NCBI GenBank assembly: GCA_036821485.1
Contig: DAISJM010000008.1
Location: 1 to 64,000, forward strand
Origin: DAISJM01 sp036821485
Lineage (GTDB): Bacteria > Verrucomicrobiota > Kiritimatiellia > CAIQIC01 > JAGNIJ01
Length of the DNA stretch: 64,000 nt
Reading direction: 5' to 3'
How positions within the stretch are numbered: position 1 is the first letter of the stretch; the number at the start of each line of letters is the position of its first letter. Positions 54,890 to 62,468 of this stretch are shown here, piece after piece. The translations under genes were made by a program, and so were the position numbers. The notes below the pieces were generated by a model, which saw only the letters and a list, made by a program, of their open reading frames with translations, did no database searches and had not been told where the DNA came from.

Positions 54890-55504
54890 CTAGAGATTGA
54901 TGCCCGAGAAACACATGAACGCCATGGCCATCAGGCCGGTGATGATCATCGTAATGCCGAGACCGCGGAGGCCGGGCGGGATGTTGGAGTAGCGCAGCTT
55001 CTTGCGGATCGCCGCCATGGTGACGATCGCGAGAGCCCAGCCCGCGCCGGATGAAAAGCCGTACACCAGAGATTCGCTGAAGTTGTAGTTACGTTCCATC
55101 ATGAACAGCGAGCCGCCGAGGATCGCGCAGTTCACCGTGATCAGCGGAAGAAAGATGCCGAGCGTCTGGTAGAGCGGCGGGAAGAAGCGGTCCATGATCA
55201 TCTCGACCAGTTGGACCAGCGACGCGATAACAGCGATAAAGCAGATGAAGCTCAGAAACGACAGGTCCTGGTTGGCCAAGGCGGGGATGTGCGTCCAGGC
55301 CAGTGCGCCCGGCTCGAGCAGGAAGTGCTTGATCAGCCAGTTGGCGGGTACGGTGATGAACTGGACGAAGATCACCGCCATGCCCAAACCGGTCGCGGCT
55401 TCCATGCGTTTGGAGATCGCGAGGAACGAGCACATGCCGAGGAACGTCGCGAGCAGGATGTTCTCGATGAAGATGGATTTTACGGCCAAGTTCAGGAGTT
55501 CCAT
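54890..55504 (-). CDS. nqrE: Na+-NQR subunit E
   Basis: 204-residue membrane subunit: MELLNLAVKSIFIENILLATFLGMCSFLAISK at the start (given in part), then about six helices with NCAILGGSLFMMER. Half-helices around the Cys in GMCSF and in VNCAI build the iron site with NqrD. ATG 55504 is preferred to 55510 because GAGGAGG is then at proper spacing; the nqrD stop lies between the two. Confidence 0.96.
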   Translation of the reverse strand: MELLNLAVKSIFIENILLATFLGMCSFLAISKRMEAATGLGMAVIFVQFITVPANWLIKHFLLEPGALAWTHIPALANQDLSFLSFICFIAVIASLVQLVEMIMDRFFPPLYQTLGIFLPLITVNCAILGGSLFMMERNYNFSESLVYGFSSGAGWALAIVTMAAIRKKLRYSNIPPGLRGLGITMIITGLMAMAFMCFSGINL

Positions 55505-55506
55505 GG

Positions 55507-56127
55507 TCATGCCTCCTCGAACTTTTTAGTGATGCTGCGCTGCACCCAGATCAGGGCACCCAGTGCGAAAAACGCGCCGGGAGCGAGCAGCATCATGCCG
55601 TTGTTCATATAACCCGAGCCGTACAGGGCCGAGGGGATTACGCGCAGGCCGAACCATGTTCCGGCGCCGAGAATCTCGCGGGCCGAGGCGACCAGAAGCA
55701 GGACCAGGCTGTACCCCAAGCCATTGCCCAGGCCGTCGAGGAACGATGGGACGGGCGGATTCTGCAGGGCATAGGCCTCGGCGCGGCCCATAACGATGCA
55801 GTTGGTGATGATCAGGCCGACGAAGACACTGAGTTGGCGGCTGATGTCGAACGCGTAGGCCCGCAGAAACTGATCGGCCACGATCACCAGCGTGGAAATC
55901 ACGGCCACTTCCACGATCATCCTGATCTTGTTCGGGATGGCGTTGCGCAGCAGGGAGATGGCGAGGTTCGAGAAGGCGGTGACGAGGGTCAGCGCGAGGG
56001 CCATGACCACGGCGGTTTCCATTTTCACGGTGACGGCCAGCGAGGAGCAAATGCCGAGAATCTGGATGGTGATCGGGTTGTTCTCCGACAACGGGTCAAG
56101 CAGCGTCTTCTTTGTGTTGCTGTCCAT
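55507..56127 (-). CDS. nqrD: Na+-NQR subunit D
   Basis: 206-residue membrane subunit of the NqrD/RnfE family: ENNPITIQILGICSSLAVTVKMETA, then LIITNCIVMGRAEAYA with the conserved Cys, and SFLDGLGNGLGYSLVLL. It pairs with NqrE in the membrane. It is six bases downstream of nqrC. Confidence 0.96.
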   Translation of the reverse strand: MDSNTKKTLLDPLSENNPITIQILGICSSLAVTVKMETAVVMALALTLVTAFSNLAISLLRNAIPNKIRMIVEVAVISTLVIVADQFLRAYAFDISRQLSVFVGLIITNCIVMGRAEAYALQNPPVPSFLDGLGNGLGYSLVLLLVASAREILGAGTWFGLRVIPSALYGSGYMNNGMMLLAPGAFFALGALIWVQRSITKKFEEA

Positions 56128-56133
56128 CAGGCA

Positions 56134-56859
56134 TCAGCCCTTCCTAATACCCGTAAAATACTTGTCGTAGTTTTCAAGGTCCTGGTTGATGAAATGGTTC
56201 AATCCCTTGCCGGTCAGTGTGGCGCCGGAGATGCCGTCGACCGCATGGTCGTTGCCGTCGGGGTACTTGTCGGTGACCTTGCCCTTCACGACTTCCAGCC
56301 GCAGAAGTTTCCCGTTTTCAAACACTTTCTTGCCCTTGAATTCGGCCTGGAACTTGTCGGTGCTGATTTCGCCGCCGAGGCCCGGAGTCTCGCCATGCCG
56401 GTAGAAGGTGATGCCGATCACGGTGCTCAGATCGCGATCGAGCGCGAGATAGCCGTAGATGGTTGACCACAGGCCCTTGCCGGAGACGGGGAACGCGTAC
56501 TTGGATATTTCCCCGCCGTCCTTCCATATGTAGAGCGGCAGCTTGAGTTTGTGGGCCAGCTCGTCGGGCGTGATCTGGCTGCTGGTGACGCCCGGCAGCA
56601 CCTTGCCGGTGGCGGCGTCGAGGACCACTTCGGTGATGTGGTCGGCGAAAATCTTCTCTACCTCGTCGCCGGAGATGCGTTTGCCCTGCGCATCGGCGAG
56701 CTGCACGCCGAGCGCCTTGAGCACGTTCATCTTGCGATCCAGCTCCACCTCGCGGTCCTGCCGCGCCTTGAGCAGGGACGATGTAGCCGAGAGCGCGATG
56801 CTGCATGCCACGCAAACCGCGGCGGCAAACAGAATGGTATAGGTGTCGCCCTTACGCAT
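56134..56859 (-). CDS. nqrC: Na+-NQR subunit C
   Basis: 241 residues: one N-terminal transmembrane helix (TILFAAAVCVACSIALSAT) and a periplasmic FMN-binding domain. The flavinylation motif DGISGATLTG places the covalent FMN on Thr214. GLWSTIYGYLALD and ETPGLGGEI are family signatures. The start overlaps the nqrB end by eight bases, so the two are translationally coupled. Confidence 0.97.
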   Translation of the reverse strand: MRKGDTYTILFAAAVCVACSIALSATSSLLKARQDREVELDRKMNVLKALGVQLADAQGKRISGDEVEKIFADHITEVVLDAATGKVLPGVTSSQITPDELAHKLKLPLYIWKDGGEISKYAFPVSGKGLWSTIYGYLALDRDLSTVIGITFYRHGETPGLGGEISTDKFQAEFKGKKVFENGKLLRLEVVKGKVTDKYPDGNDHAVDGISGATLTGKGLNHFINQDLENYDKYFTGIRKG

Positions 56860-58072
56860 GGCTCAACACCCCCGTCCACTTTGCGCGCCGCTTGATGTGT
56901 ACTTGGAGCACGACGTGATCGATCAGCGGAGCCATGATGTTGCTGAAGATGATCGCCAGCATGTTGCCCGCGGGATATGCAGGGTTGAAGCTGCGGATCG
57001 TCACGGTGAGGAAGCCGACGAGGAATCCATAAATCCATTTGCCGGTGGTTGTGGCGGCGGCGGAGACGGGGTCCGTCGCCATGAACACGATGCCGAAGAA
57101 TAGGCCGCCCATCGCGAGGTCGTAGTAGAAGGGCAAGTCCAAAGCGGGGCTGACGGCGCGCACGGAGGCCGGCATTGAGTTCACGGCGAAAGCCGTGACG
57201 GCCGTGCCGAGGATACCGCCGGCGATGATGCGCCAGGAGCCGATGCCCGAGAAGACAAGTATGACCACGCCGAGCAGGACGCAAATGACGGAGGTCTCGC
57301 CGATGCTGCCGGGCTCGAGGCCGATGATCATGCTCTTCAGTGTGAACCCGGCGTTCGACAAGGCCTGGATCACGGGCGTGCCGGCGGGGGCGGCTTTGGC
57401 TGCGGCCAGCGAGGTCGCGCCAGAGAAGCCGTCCGCCGTGTGGCTCCAATCGCGCACGACTGCCCACACCTTGTCGCCCGAGATTTGCGCCGGGTAGGCG
57501 AAGTAGAGGAAGCAGCGCGCGGTCAGTGCCGGGTTGAGGATATTGAAGCCCGTGCCGCCGAAGATTTCCTTGCCCACCACGATACCGAACGAGATACCCA
57601 CGGCCACCTGCCAGAGCGGAATTGTCGGCGGAAGCGTCAGCGGGAACAGCAGACCGGTGACGAGGAAGCCTTCGTTGATCTCGTGTTTGCGGACGATGGC
57701 GAAGAGTACTTCCCAGAATCCACCGACGGCATAGGAGACAAAGATGATCGGCAACACGATCTGCGAGCCGCGGAGCAGATGGGTGATCCACGTGGCGCCC
57801 TGAACCATGTTGACGGTGTTGTACATGTAGCCCGCGTTGAAGATGCCCCAGAGAGTGCAGGGGATGAGGGCAATCACGACGAACATCATCGTGCGCTTGA
57901 TATCCAGTCCGTCGCGTATGTGCGGCGCGCCGGTGGTCACATCGGGCGGTGTCAGCGCGAAGGTGTCCGCCGCTTCGAAGATGGCGAAGAACAAGTGGAA
58001 CGGGCCGCCCTTTTCGAAAAGGGGGCGCATCCTGCCGTGCACGCGCTCCACAAGTTTGACCATGAACTTCAC
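56852..58072 (-). CDS. nqrB: Na+-NQR subunit B
   Basis: 406-residue polytopic subunit with covalent FMN predicted at Thr220 in DGFSGAT, plus HEINEGFLVTGLLFPLTLPP and EIFGGTGFNILNPAL. It carries ubiquinone-binding and Na+-channel functions in known enzymes. GTG 58072 is selected: it lies three bases after the nqrA stop with AGGAAGGA upstream; ATG 58063 is the alternative. Confidence 0.96.
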   Translation of the reverse strand: MKFMVKLVERVHGRMRPLFEKGGPFHLFFAIFEAADTFALTPPDVTTGAPHIRDGLDIKRTMMFVVIALIPCTLWGIFNAGYMYNTVNMVQGATWITHLLRGSQIVLPIIFVSYAVGGFWEVLFAIVRKHEINEGFLVTGLLFPLTLPPTIPLWQVAVGISFGIVVGKEIFGGTGFNILNPALTARCFLYFAYPAQISGDKVWAVVRDWSHTADGFSGATSLAAAKAAPAGTPVIQALSNAGFTLKSMIIGLEPGSIGETSVICVLLGVVILVFSGIGSWRIIAGGILGTAVTAFAVNSMPASVRAVSPALDLPFYYDLAMGGLFFGIVFMATDPVSAAATTTGKWIYGFLVGFLTVTIRSFNPAYPAGNMLAIIFSNIMAPLIDHVVLQVHIKRRAKWTGVLSHA

Positions 58073-58074
58073 GA

Positions 58075-59451
58075 CTAAATTCCTTCCTTCTCCACATCGT
58101 CCAGCCCCTGCCGGATGATGTCGACGAGGTCCATCTTCGACGGACACACAAAGGCGCAAAGCGCAACATCCTCGGGGGCGACTTCCAGCAGGCCGAGTTT
58201 GACGGCCTCATCGGTGTCGTGCGCGAGGATTGCGCGGACCAGGTAATCCACCATGATGTTCATCGGCATGAACTGGTCGTAGAGCCCGGTCAAAACCATC
58301 GTGCGCTTGCTGCCGTGCGTATTGGTGCCGAGCGACCAGGTAGCCTTGGGTCTGAGCCAGCGGGAGAGGAATGTGCGCGACTGGCTGAACACGGTCAGGC
58401 CCGGCATGATCCAGCCCAGGTAGTGACGCTCGCGGTCCTCGGGCAGCACCGTGATGGCCGTATCGAGAAAATGCAGCGAGGCGTCCTGCGGGATTGCGCA
58501 GCCGCCCAGCACATCGCCCAAGATCACACGCTGCTCGCCGGATTCAAGCCGGCCGTCGAGCAGGGCTTGGAGAGATTCGCCGACGCGGACGCGGTAATGC
58601 TTGCGGGCGTTCTCCTTCACGCCCGGGCCGCCGAGCGAAACAATGCGGTCGGCGGGAATCGCGCCCTCGGTCAGCAGCCGCCCGATCTGCGCCACGTCCG
58701 CCGCCTTCACGGTCCAAACGATCTCGTGCGGTTTCACCGGATCGAGATAATGAATGTGAACGCTGGTATTACCGGAGGGGTGGGGGCCGTCGAAGTAGTG
58801 GATGCTGACATGTTGCGCGGCGGTCAGGGCGGGGGACAGTCCCTCGGCCTTGCCGTCGAGGCAAAGGAATACCTTGCCGGTGGTCAGGCGGGTCAGCGCA
58901 TTCAGCCCGGCCTGAAATGCGGTTTCATACCCCTTGATCGCGACGTTCGCGTTGGCTTGGAACGGCGCGGTATTCATCGCGTTGACGAAAATGGATTTAG
59001 GCTTTGCGGCCGGGTCGGCCATCTTCAGGAACGGCCGCTGGCGGACGAGTGCGAGAAGGCCGGTGTCGAGGAGGATGCCGAGGATCTGGTCGTGGGCAAG
59101 GCTGAGAACCTGCTCGGCCGCATATTTCGGGAACGTCTCAACGGACTCGTTCTTGGCGGTCTCGACGACAATCCTCTCAATCACGCGCCGTTCGCCGACG
59201 ACGATGGATTTGACGGTTCCGCCGGCAGGCGAGCGGAACTTCATGGCCTCGTTTTTCTTATTAAGGAATAGTGGCGAACCACGTTTGACTTGGTCGCCCT
59301 CCTTGACGAGGAGGCGGGGCTTGATGCCGAAATCCGTGGGGTACACGGTGATGAGGCCGGACGGTGTCACGTCAGCCGTTTCCGGTTGCGGCGCACCTGC
59401 CAGCCGGATATCCATGCCCTTCCTGATTCGAATATGACTCGAGCCGTTCAT
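58075..59451 (-). CDS. nqrA: Na+-NQR subunit A
   Basis: 458-residue soluble subunit: RIRKGMDIRLAGAPQ at the N-terminus, a lipoyl-like fold (VKEGDQVKRGSPLFLNKKN and FRSPAGGTVKSIVVGERR), RPFLKMADP, and SLGGPGVKENARKHYRVRVGES. It opens the nqrABCDEF-apbE operon. ATG 59451 gives the family start. A promoter with an inverted repeat lies upstream. Confidence 0.97.
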   Translation of the reverse strand: MNGSSHIRIRKGMDIRLAGAPQPETADVTPSGLITVYPTDFGIKPRLLVKEGDQVKRGSPLFLNKKNEAMKFRSPAGGTVKSIVVGERRVIERIVVETAKNESVETFPKYAAEQVLSLAHDQILGILLDTGLLALVRQRPFLKMADPAAKPKSIFVNAMNTAPFQANANVAIKGYETAFQAGLNALTRLTTGKVFLCLDGKAEGLSPALTAAQHVSIHYFDGPHPSGNTSVHIHYLDPVKPHEIVWTVKAADVAQIGRLLTEGAIPADRIVSLGGPGVKENARKHYRVRVGESLQALLDGRLESGEQRVILGDVLGGCAIPQDASLHFLDTAITVLPEDRERHYLGWIMPGLTVFSQSRTFLSRWLRPKATWSLGTNTHGSKRTMVLTGLYDQFMPMNIMVDYLVRAILAHDTDEAVKLGLLEVAPEDVALCAFVCPSKMDLVDIIRQGLDDVEKEGI

Positions 59452-59494
59452 TTCACAGCAGAACAAGGGAAATACGCCGCAAAAAAGTTGACTA

Positions 59495-59522
59495 AATGTA
59501 CTAGGTTGGACCCAAAAGTCAA
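59495..59522 (-). promoter_or_regulatory. Promoter of the nqr operon with overlapping inverted repeat
   Basis: On the minus strand TTGACT (59517-59522), a 16-base spacer and TACATT (59495-59500). GTTGACT/AGTCAAC (59487-59493 with 59517-59523), a perfect 7-bp inverted repeat, spans the whole promoter and could be an operator. Confidence 0.6.
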
Positions 59523-59535
59523 CGGACGCGCATCC

Positions 59536-59550
59536 TTCCAATCCTTGGAA
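59536..59550. repeat. TTCCAA-TCC-TTGGAA palindrome upstream of the nqr promoter
   Basis: A perfect 6-3-6 palindrome 13 bases upstream of the -35 box, of the same design as the one at 38147-38161. It may be a regulator site or a dispersed repeat. Confidence 0.7.
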
Positions 59551-59617
59551 AATCCGCACTGCTGCGCCGCCGCCCTGACGGCGAAACGGGCTTTGAGGTC
59601 GTATCTGATGCCCCGTT

Positions 59618-60601
59618 CTATTCGTGCATCATGTCGAAGAACGCAACGTAGTCGTCGGGGTTCGAACTTTCGCGCACCTTGATGGCGTCGCGCGGATGTT
59701 CGTTAAGGACGCCGGTGATCATGTAGGGGATGCTGTAGCCCCAGTCCATTTCCTTGCGCATGGGCAGGATGGTGTCCTGCGCGCACTGCAGGATGGCGCG
59801 TTCCTTGTACTTGGGGTTCTTGAGGAAGCTGAGCAGGAGTTCCATGTGGCAATTCCCGGCCCCACGGCCGAGACCCATGATAGTCGCATCCAGGCGGGTG
59901 GCTCCCTTGATGATCGCGGCGATCGTGTTCGAGAACGCCAGCTGCTGGTTGTTATGGGTGTGCACGCCGATTTCCTTCTTGTGGCCTTTCCCGGCGTTCA
60001 TGAAGCGGTCCACGAGGTCGTCGATTTGTTCGCCGTAGAGCGAGCCGTAGCTGTCCACGATGTACAGGACGTCGACCGGACTCTTGGCCACGACCTCGAG
60101 CGCCTTGTCCAATTCGAACTCCGGCACGGTGGAGATGGCCATGAGGTTCAGCGTGGTTTCGTAGCCCTTGTCGTGCGCGTCGACGATCATATCGATCGCC
60201 GTCGGGATCTGGTGCACGTAGCAGGCGACGCGGATGCAGTCGATGACGCTCTGGTCTTTCGGGAGGATGTCTTCCTTGAAGTCGGTGCGCTCGGCGTCGG
60301 CCATGACGGAGAGTTTGAGGTCGGTGTCGTTGTCGCCCACGATCTTGCGGACGTAGTCCTCGTCGCAGAACTTCCACGGGCCGTGCTCGTCGGTCTTGAA
60401 GATCTTCTTCGATGCCTTGTAGCCGAGTTCCATGTAGTCGACGCCGGCGGCCACGCAAGCCTGGTAGACTTTTCGGACGAAGTCGTCGTTGAACTTGTGG
60501 TCGTTCATGAGCCCGCCGTCCCGCACGGTGCAGTCGTGGACCTTGATTTCGGGGCGGAAAGTCACCCACTCTGCGCTCTGGAATTTGTCTTTCTTCGGCA
60601 T
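59618..60601 (-). CDS. HMGL-like aldolase (DRE-TIM barrel) of unknown substrate
   Basis: 327 residues of the pyruvate carboxyltransferase/4-hydroxy-2-oxovalerate aldolase superfamily. The signature is VHDCTVRDGG (residues 21-30), with metal-binding HTHNNQ near residue 215 and GRGAGNCHMELLLSFL. No dehydrogenase or other partner of a known pathway is adjacent. Proteins of this kind are often annotated simply as aldolase catalytic domain proteins. CAGGAGTAG precedes ATG 60601. Confidence 0.82.
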   Translation of the reverse strand: MPKKDKFQSAEWVTFRPEIKVHDCTVRDGGLMNDHKFNDDFVRKVYQACVAAGVDYMELGYKASKKIFKTDEHGPWKFCDEDYVRKIVGDNDTDLKLSVMADAERTDFKEDILPKDQSVIDCIRVACYVHQIPTAIDMIVDAHDKGYETTLNLMAISTVPEFELDKALEVVAKSPVDVLYIVDSYGSLYGEQIDDLVDRFMNAGKGHKKEIGVHTHNNQQLAFSNTIAAIIKGATRLDATIMGLGRGAGNCHMELLLSFLKNPKYKERAILQCAQDTILPMRKEMDWGYSIPYMITGVLNEHPRDAIKVRESSNPDDYVAFFDMMHE

Positions 60602-60665
60602 CGTACGCTACTCCTGTTGATTTCCCCGCTGAGGGGGTGAATGAAACTACAGAGAGACGGATATC

Positions 60666-61571
60666 TCAAGAACTTAGCGGGGCGCTGTTTCCGGTCAGCT
60701 TCACGCACTGGCTCAACGCCGGGTGCAGGTCGCGGGTTACGTAGACGTCCCAGGCGGCGCGGACTTTGGGCCATGAATCGAGTCCGGCGCGCGCGGCTGC
60801 GAGCAGGTCGTTGATGGTTTGGACGGGATCGATGTTCTCGGGCAGCTTCACGCGGACGGCCGTCGTCTTGTCGCGTGCCTCGTCGAGGCCGAGCGTCTTG
60901 CCGGCGGATTCCGTATCGCCATGGGCATCGAGGATGTCGTCGGCAAGCTGGTAGGCGGTGCCGGCGAGATACCCGGTCTCTTGAAGAGCGTCGTTCAGGG
61001 CGGGGTCCGAGCCCCCGGCCGCATAGGCCGCAAACGCGAAGAGGGCGCCGGTTTTCCGGCGCGCGATGTTGACGCAGGCATTCCAGTCGGCGAGTTGCCC
61101 GCGCGAGACGAGTTCCTGTTCGGATTCGGCCTCGCAGACTTCGCCGGTCAGCCGGATGATCACGGGAAGGAGTCGCCCGTCTTCCACGGGGGTGACGAGT
61201 TCGAGAGCCTTGAACAACAGAAGATCGCCGAGAAGAATCGCGGCGGGGATCCCTTTGTCCACCCAGAACGACGGCGCGCCCCGACGGAGGAATCCGCCGT
61301 CGATCACGTCGTCGTGCAGGAGGCTCGCAGCGTGAATGAGTTCCACGGACGCGGCGGCGCGGAGGAGCGAGGAATAATCCGCGCCCGACGCGGGGCCGAC
61401 GCGGAGGATGAGCCGCGAGCGCAACATCTTGCCGGTGCCGAACAGGCTCTTGCAGTCGGAGAGTGCGGAATAGAGCGGTGTCTCGGCCAGGCAGCCCGCC
61501 ATCAGCTTGCGCACCTCGTCGAGGTGCTGCTCCAGCAGGGAGTCGGAAGATGTGCTGCCGTGTGCGCTCAT
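60666..61571 (-). CDS. Polyprenyl diphosphate synthase
   Basis: 301-residue trans-isoprenyl synthase. The first Asp-rich motif is LLHDDVID (DDxxD at 87-91), preceded by GTGKMLRSRLIL (substrate Lys/Arg), and the second is QLADDILD near residue 215. The chain length of the product cannot be told. It could make the quinone side chain used with Nqr, or undecaprenyl precursors. It stands upstream of the aldolase gene on the same strand. Confidence 0.9.
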   Translation of the reverse strand: MSAHGSTSSDSLLEQHLDEVRKLMAGCLAETPLYSALSDCKSLFGTGKMLRSRLILRVGPASGADYSSLLRAAASVELIHAASLLHDDVIDGGFLRRGAPSFWVDKGIPAAILLGDLLLFKALELVTPVEDGRLLPVIIRLTGEVCEAESEQELVSRGQLADWNACVNIARRKTGALFAFAAYAAGGSDPALNDALQETGYLAGTAYQLADDILDAHGDTESAGKTLGLDEARDKTTAVRVKLPENIDPVQTINDLLAAARAGLDSWPKVRAAWDVYVTRDLHPALSQCVKLTGNSAPLSS

Positions 61572-61671
61572 GCCTGCAACCTACAAGAGGGCGGGGGCAG
61601 CGTCAACTGCAGGGGATCAACTCCTGAATCACCTTGTAACAGCACCCGGGCGGTTGTATTCATCGGGGAGA

Positions 61672-62190
61672 GTGAGCAAGCCTGTGGACAACCCATTCAA
61701 GGACTTGATCGTGGCCCTCTGTGCCAGCGGAGTGGATTATATCGTCGCTGGAGGGGTTGCTGCTATTCTTCATGGCGTTCCCCGGGTGACTCTTGATTTG
61801 GACATCTCCGTGGACATGCGTCCGGAGAATGTCCGGCGGCTTATTCAGACCATGTCTGAACTGGGACTCGTGCCCCGCGCTCCCGTGCCCCCCGAAACGC
61901 TTCTTCATCCTGAAGCCGTCGAGAAGATCATCAAGGACAAGGGTGCGTTGGTGTTCACCTTCATTGCCCCGAATGACGCCTTGCGCCACGTTGATGTTTT
62001 TCTCACCCGGGAATTGTCGTATGCGGCACTCATTCCAGAATCATCCCTGCGGAAACTGGATGGACATGACGTGCGCGTGGTTTCGGCAAAGCATCTGCTG
62101 CGCCTTAAGCAAGCCATACGACCGCCAAGGGATAAGGACCTTCTGGATATTGCCACGCTGAAAAAGATCGTGGAGCGGCAAGATGACTGA
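61672..62190 (+). CDS. MNT/AbiEii-like nucleotidyltransferase
   Basis: 172 residues. The N-terminal half has the minimal nucleotidyltransferase motif: GGVAAILHGVPRVTLDLDIS, with GG at 27-28 and Asp42-x-Asp44, plus a later HVDVFL for the third acidic residue. The C-terminal part (VVSAKHLLRLKQAIRPPRDKDLLDI) resembles the end of AbiEii/DUF6036-type proteins. No ATG fits; GTG 61672 is taken, with GTG 61684 an alternative. It overlaps the small partner gene by eight bases. Confidence 0.82.
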   Translation: MSKPVDNPFKDLIVALCASGVDYIVAGGVAAILHGVPRVTLDLDISVDMRPENVRRLIQTMSELGLVPRAPVPPETLLHPEAVEKIIKDKGALVFTFIAPNDALRHVDVFLTRELSYAALIPESSLRKLDGHDVRVVSAKHLLRLKQAIRPPRDKDLLDIATLKKIVERQDD

Positions 62191-62383
62191 GAAGAAGCAC
62201 GAGTGGACCGTGCGCGAGATACTGGACGCGGTGAACCGGGCTTCACCGCGCGACTTCGATGGTCACGTCGATTTCATGAAGCTGAGCTTCGAGAAACAGT
62301 TGCTCTGGATTTCACGCTCCGCCCGGATGGCTCTTGAGCATTCCGACGCATCCGGCCGCGACAAGGTTGAGGGCGTTCGCTGA
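62183..62383 (+). CDS. Small partner protein of the nucleotidyltransferase
   Basis: 66 residues with no recognised domain. The segment DGHVDFMKLSFEKQLLWISRSARMALE (given in part) predicts an amphipathic helix. Its ATG lies within the last codons of the nucleotidyltransferase gene, so the two are translationally coupled. An antitoxin-like or subunit role is only suggested by this arrangement. Confidence 0.65.
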   Translation: MTEKKHEWTVREILDAVNRASPRDFDGHVDFMKLSFEKQLLWISRSARMALEHSDASGRDKVEGVR

Positions 62384-62468
62384 ATGCCGTGAATCGGCTC
62401 TTCTGCTCATCCCCCTTGTCTATCGTCCCGATACGGGGCATATTGTCCCTCCACTTGAGGAGATACAC

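Noticed and set aside
56727..58211. Alternative minus-strand frame inside nqrB
   Set aside because: An Arg/His-rich off-frame reading of nqrB; nqrB itself carries all expected motifs.
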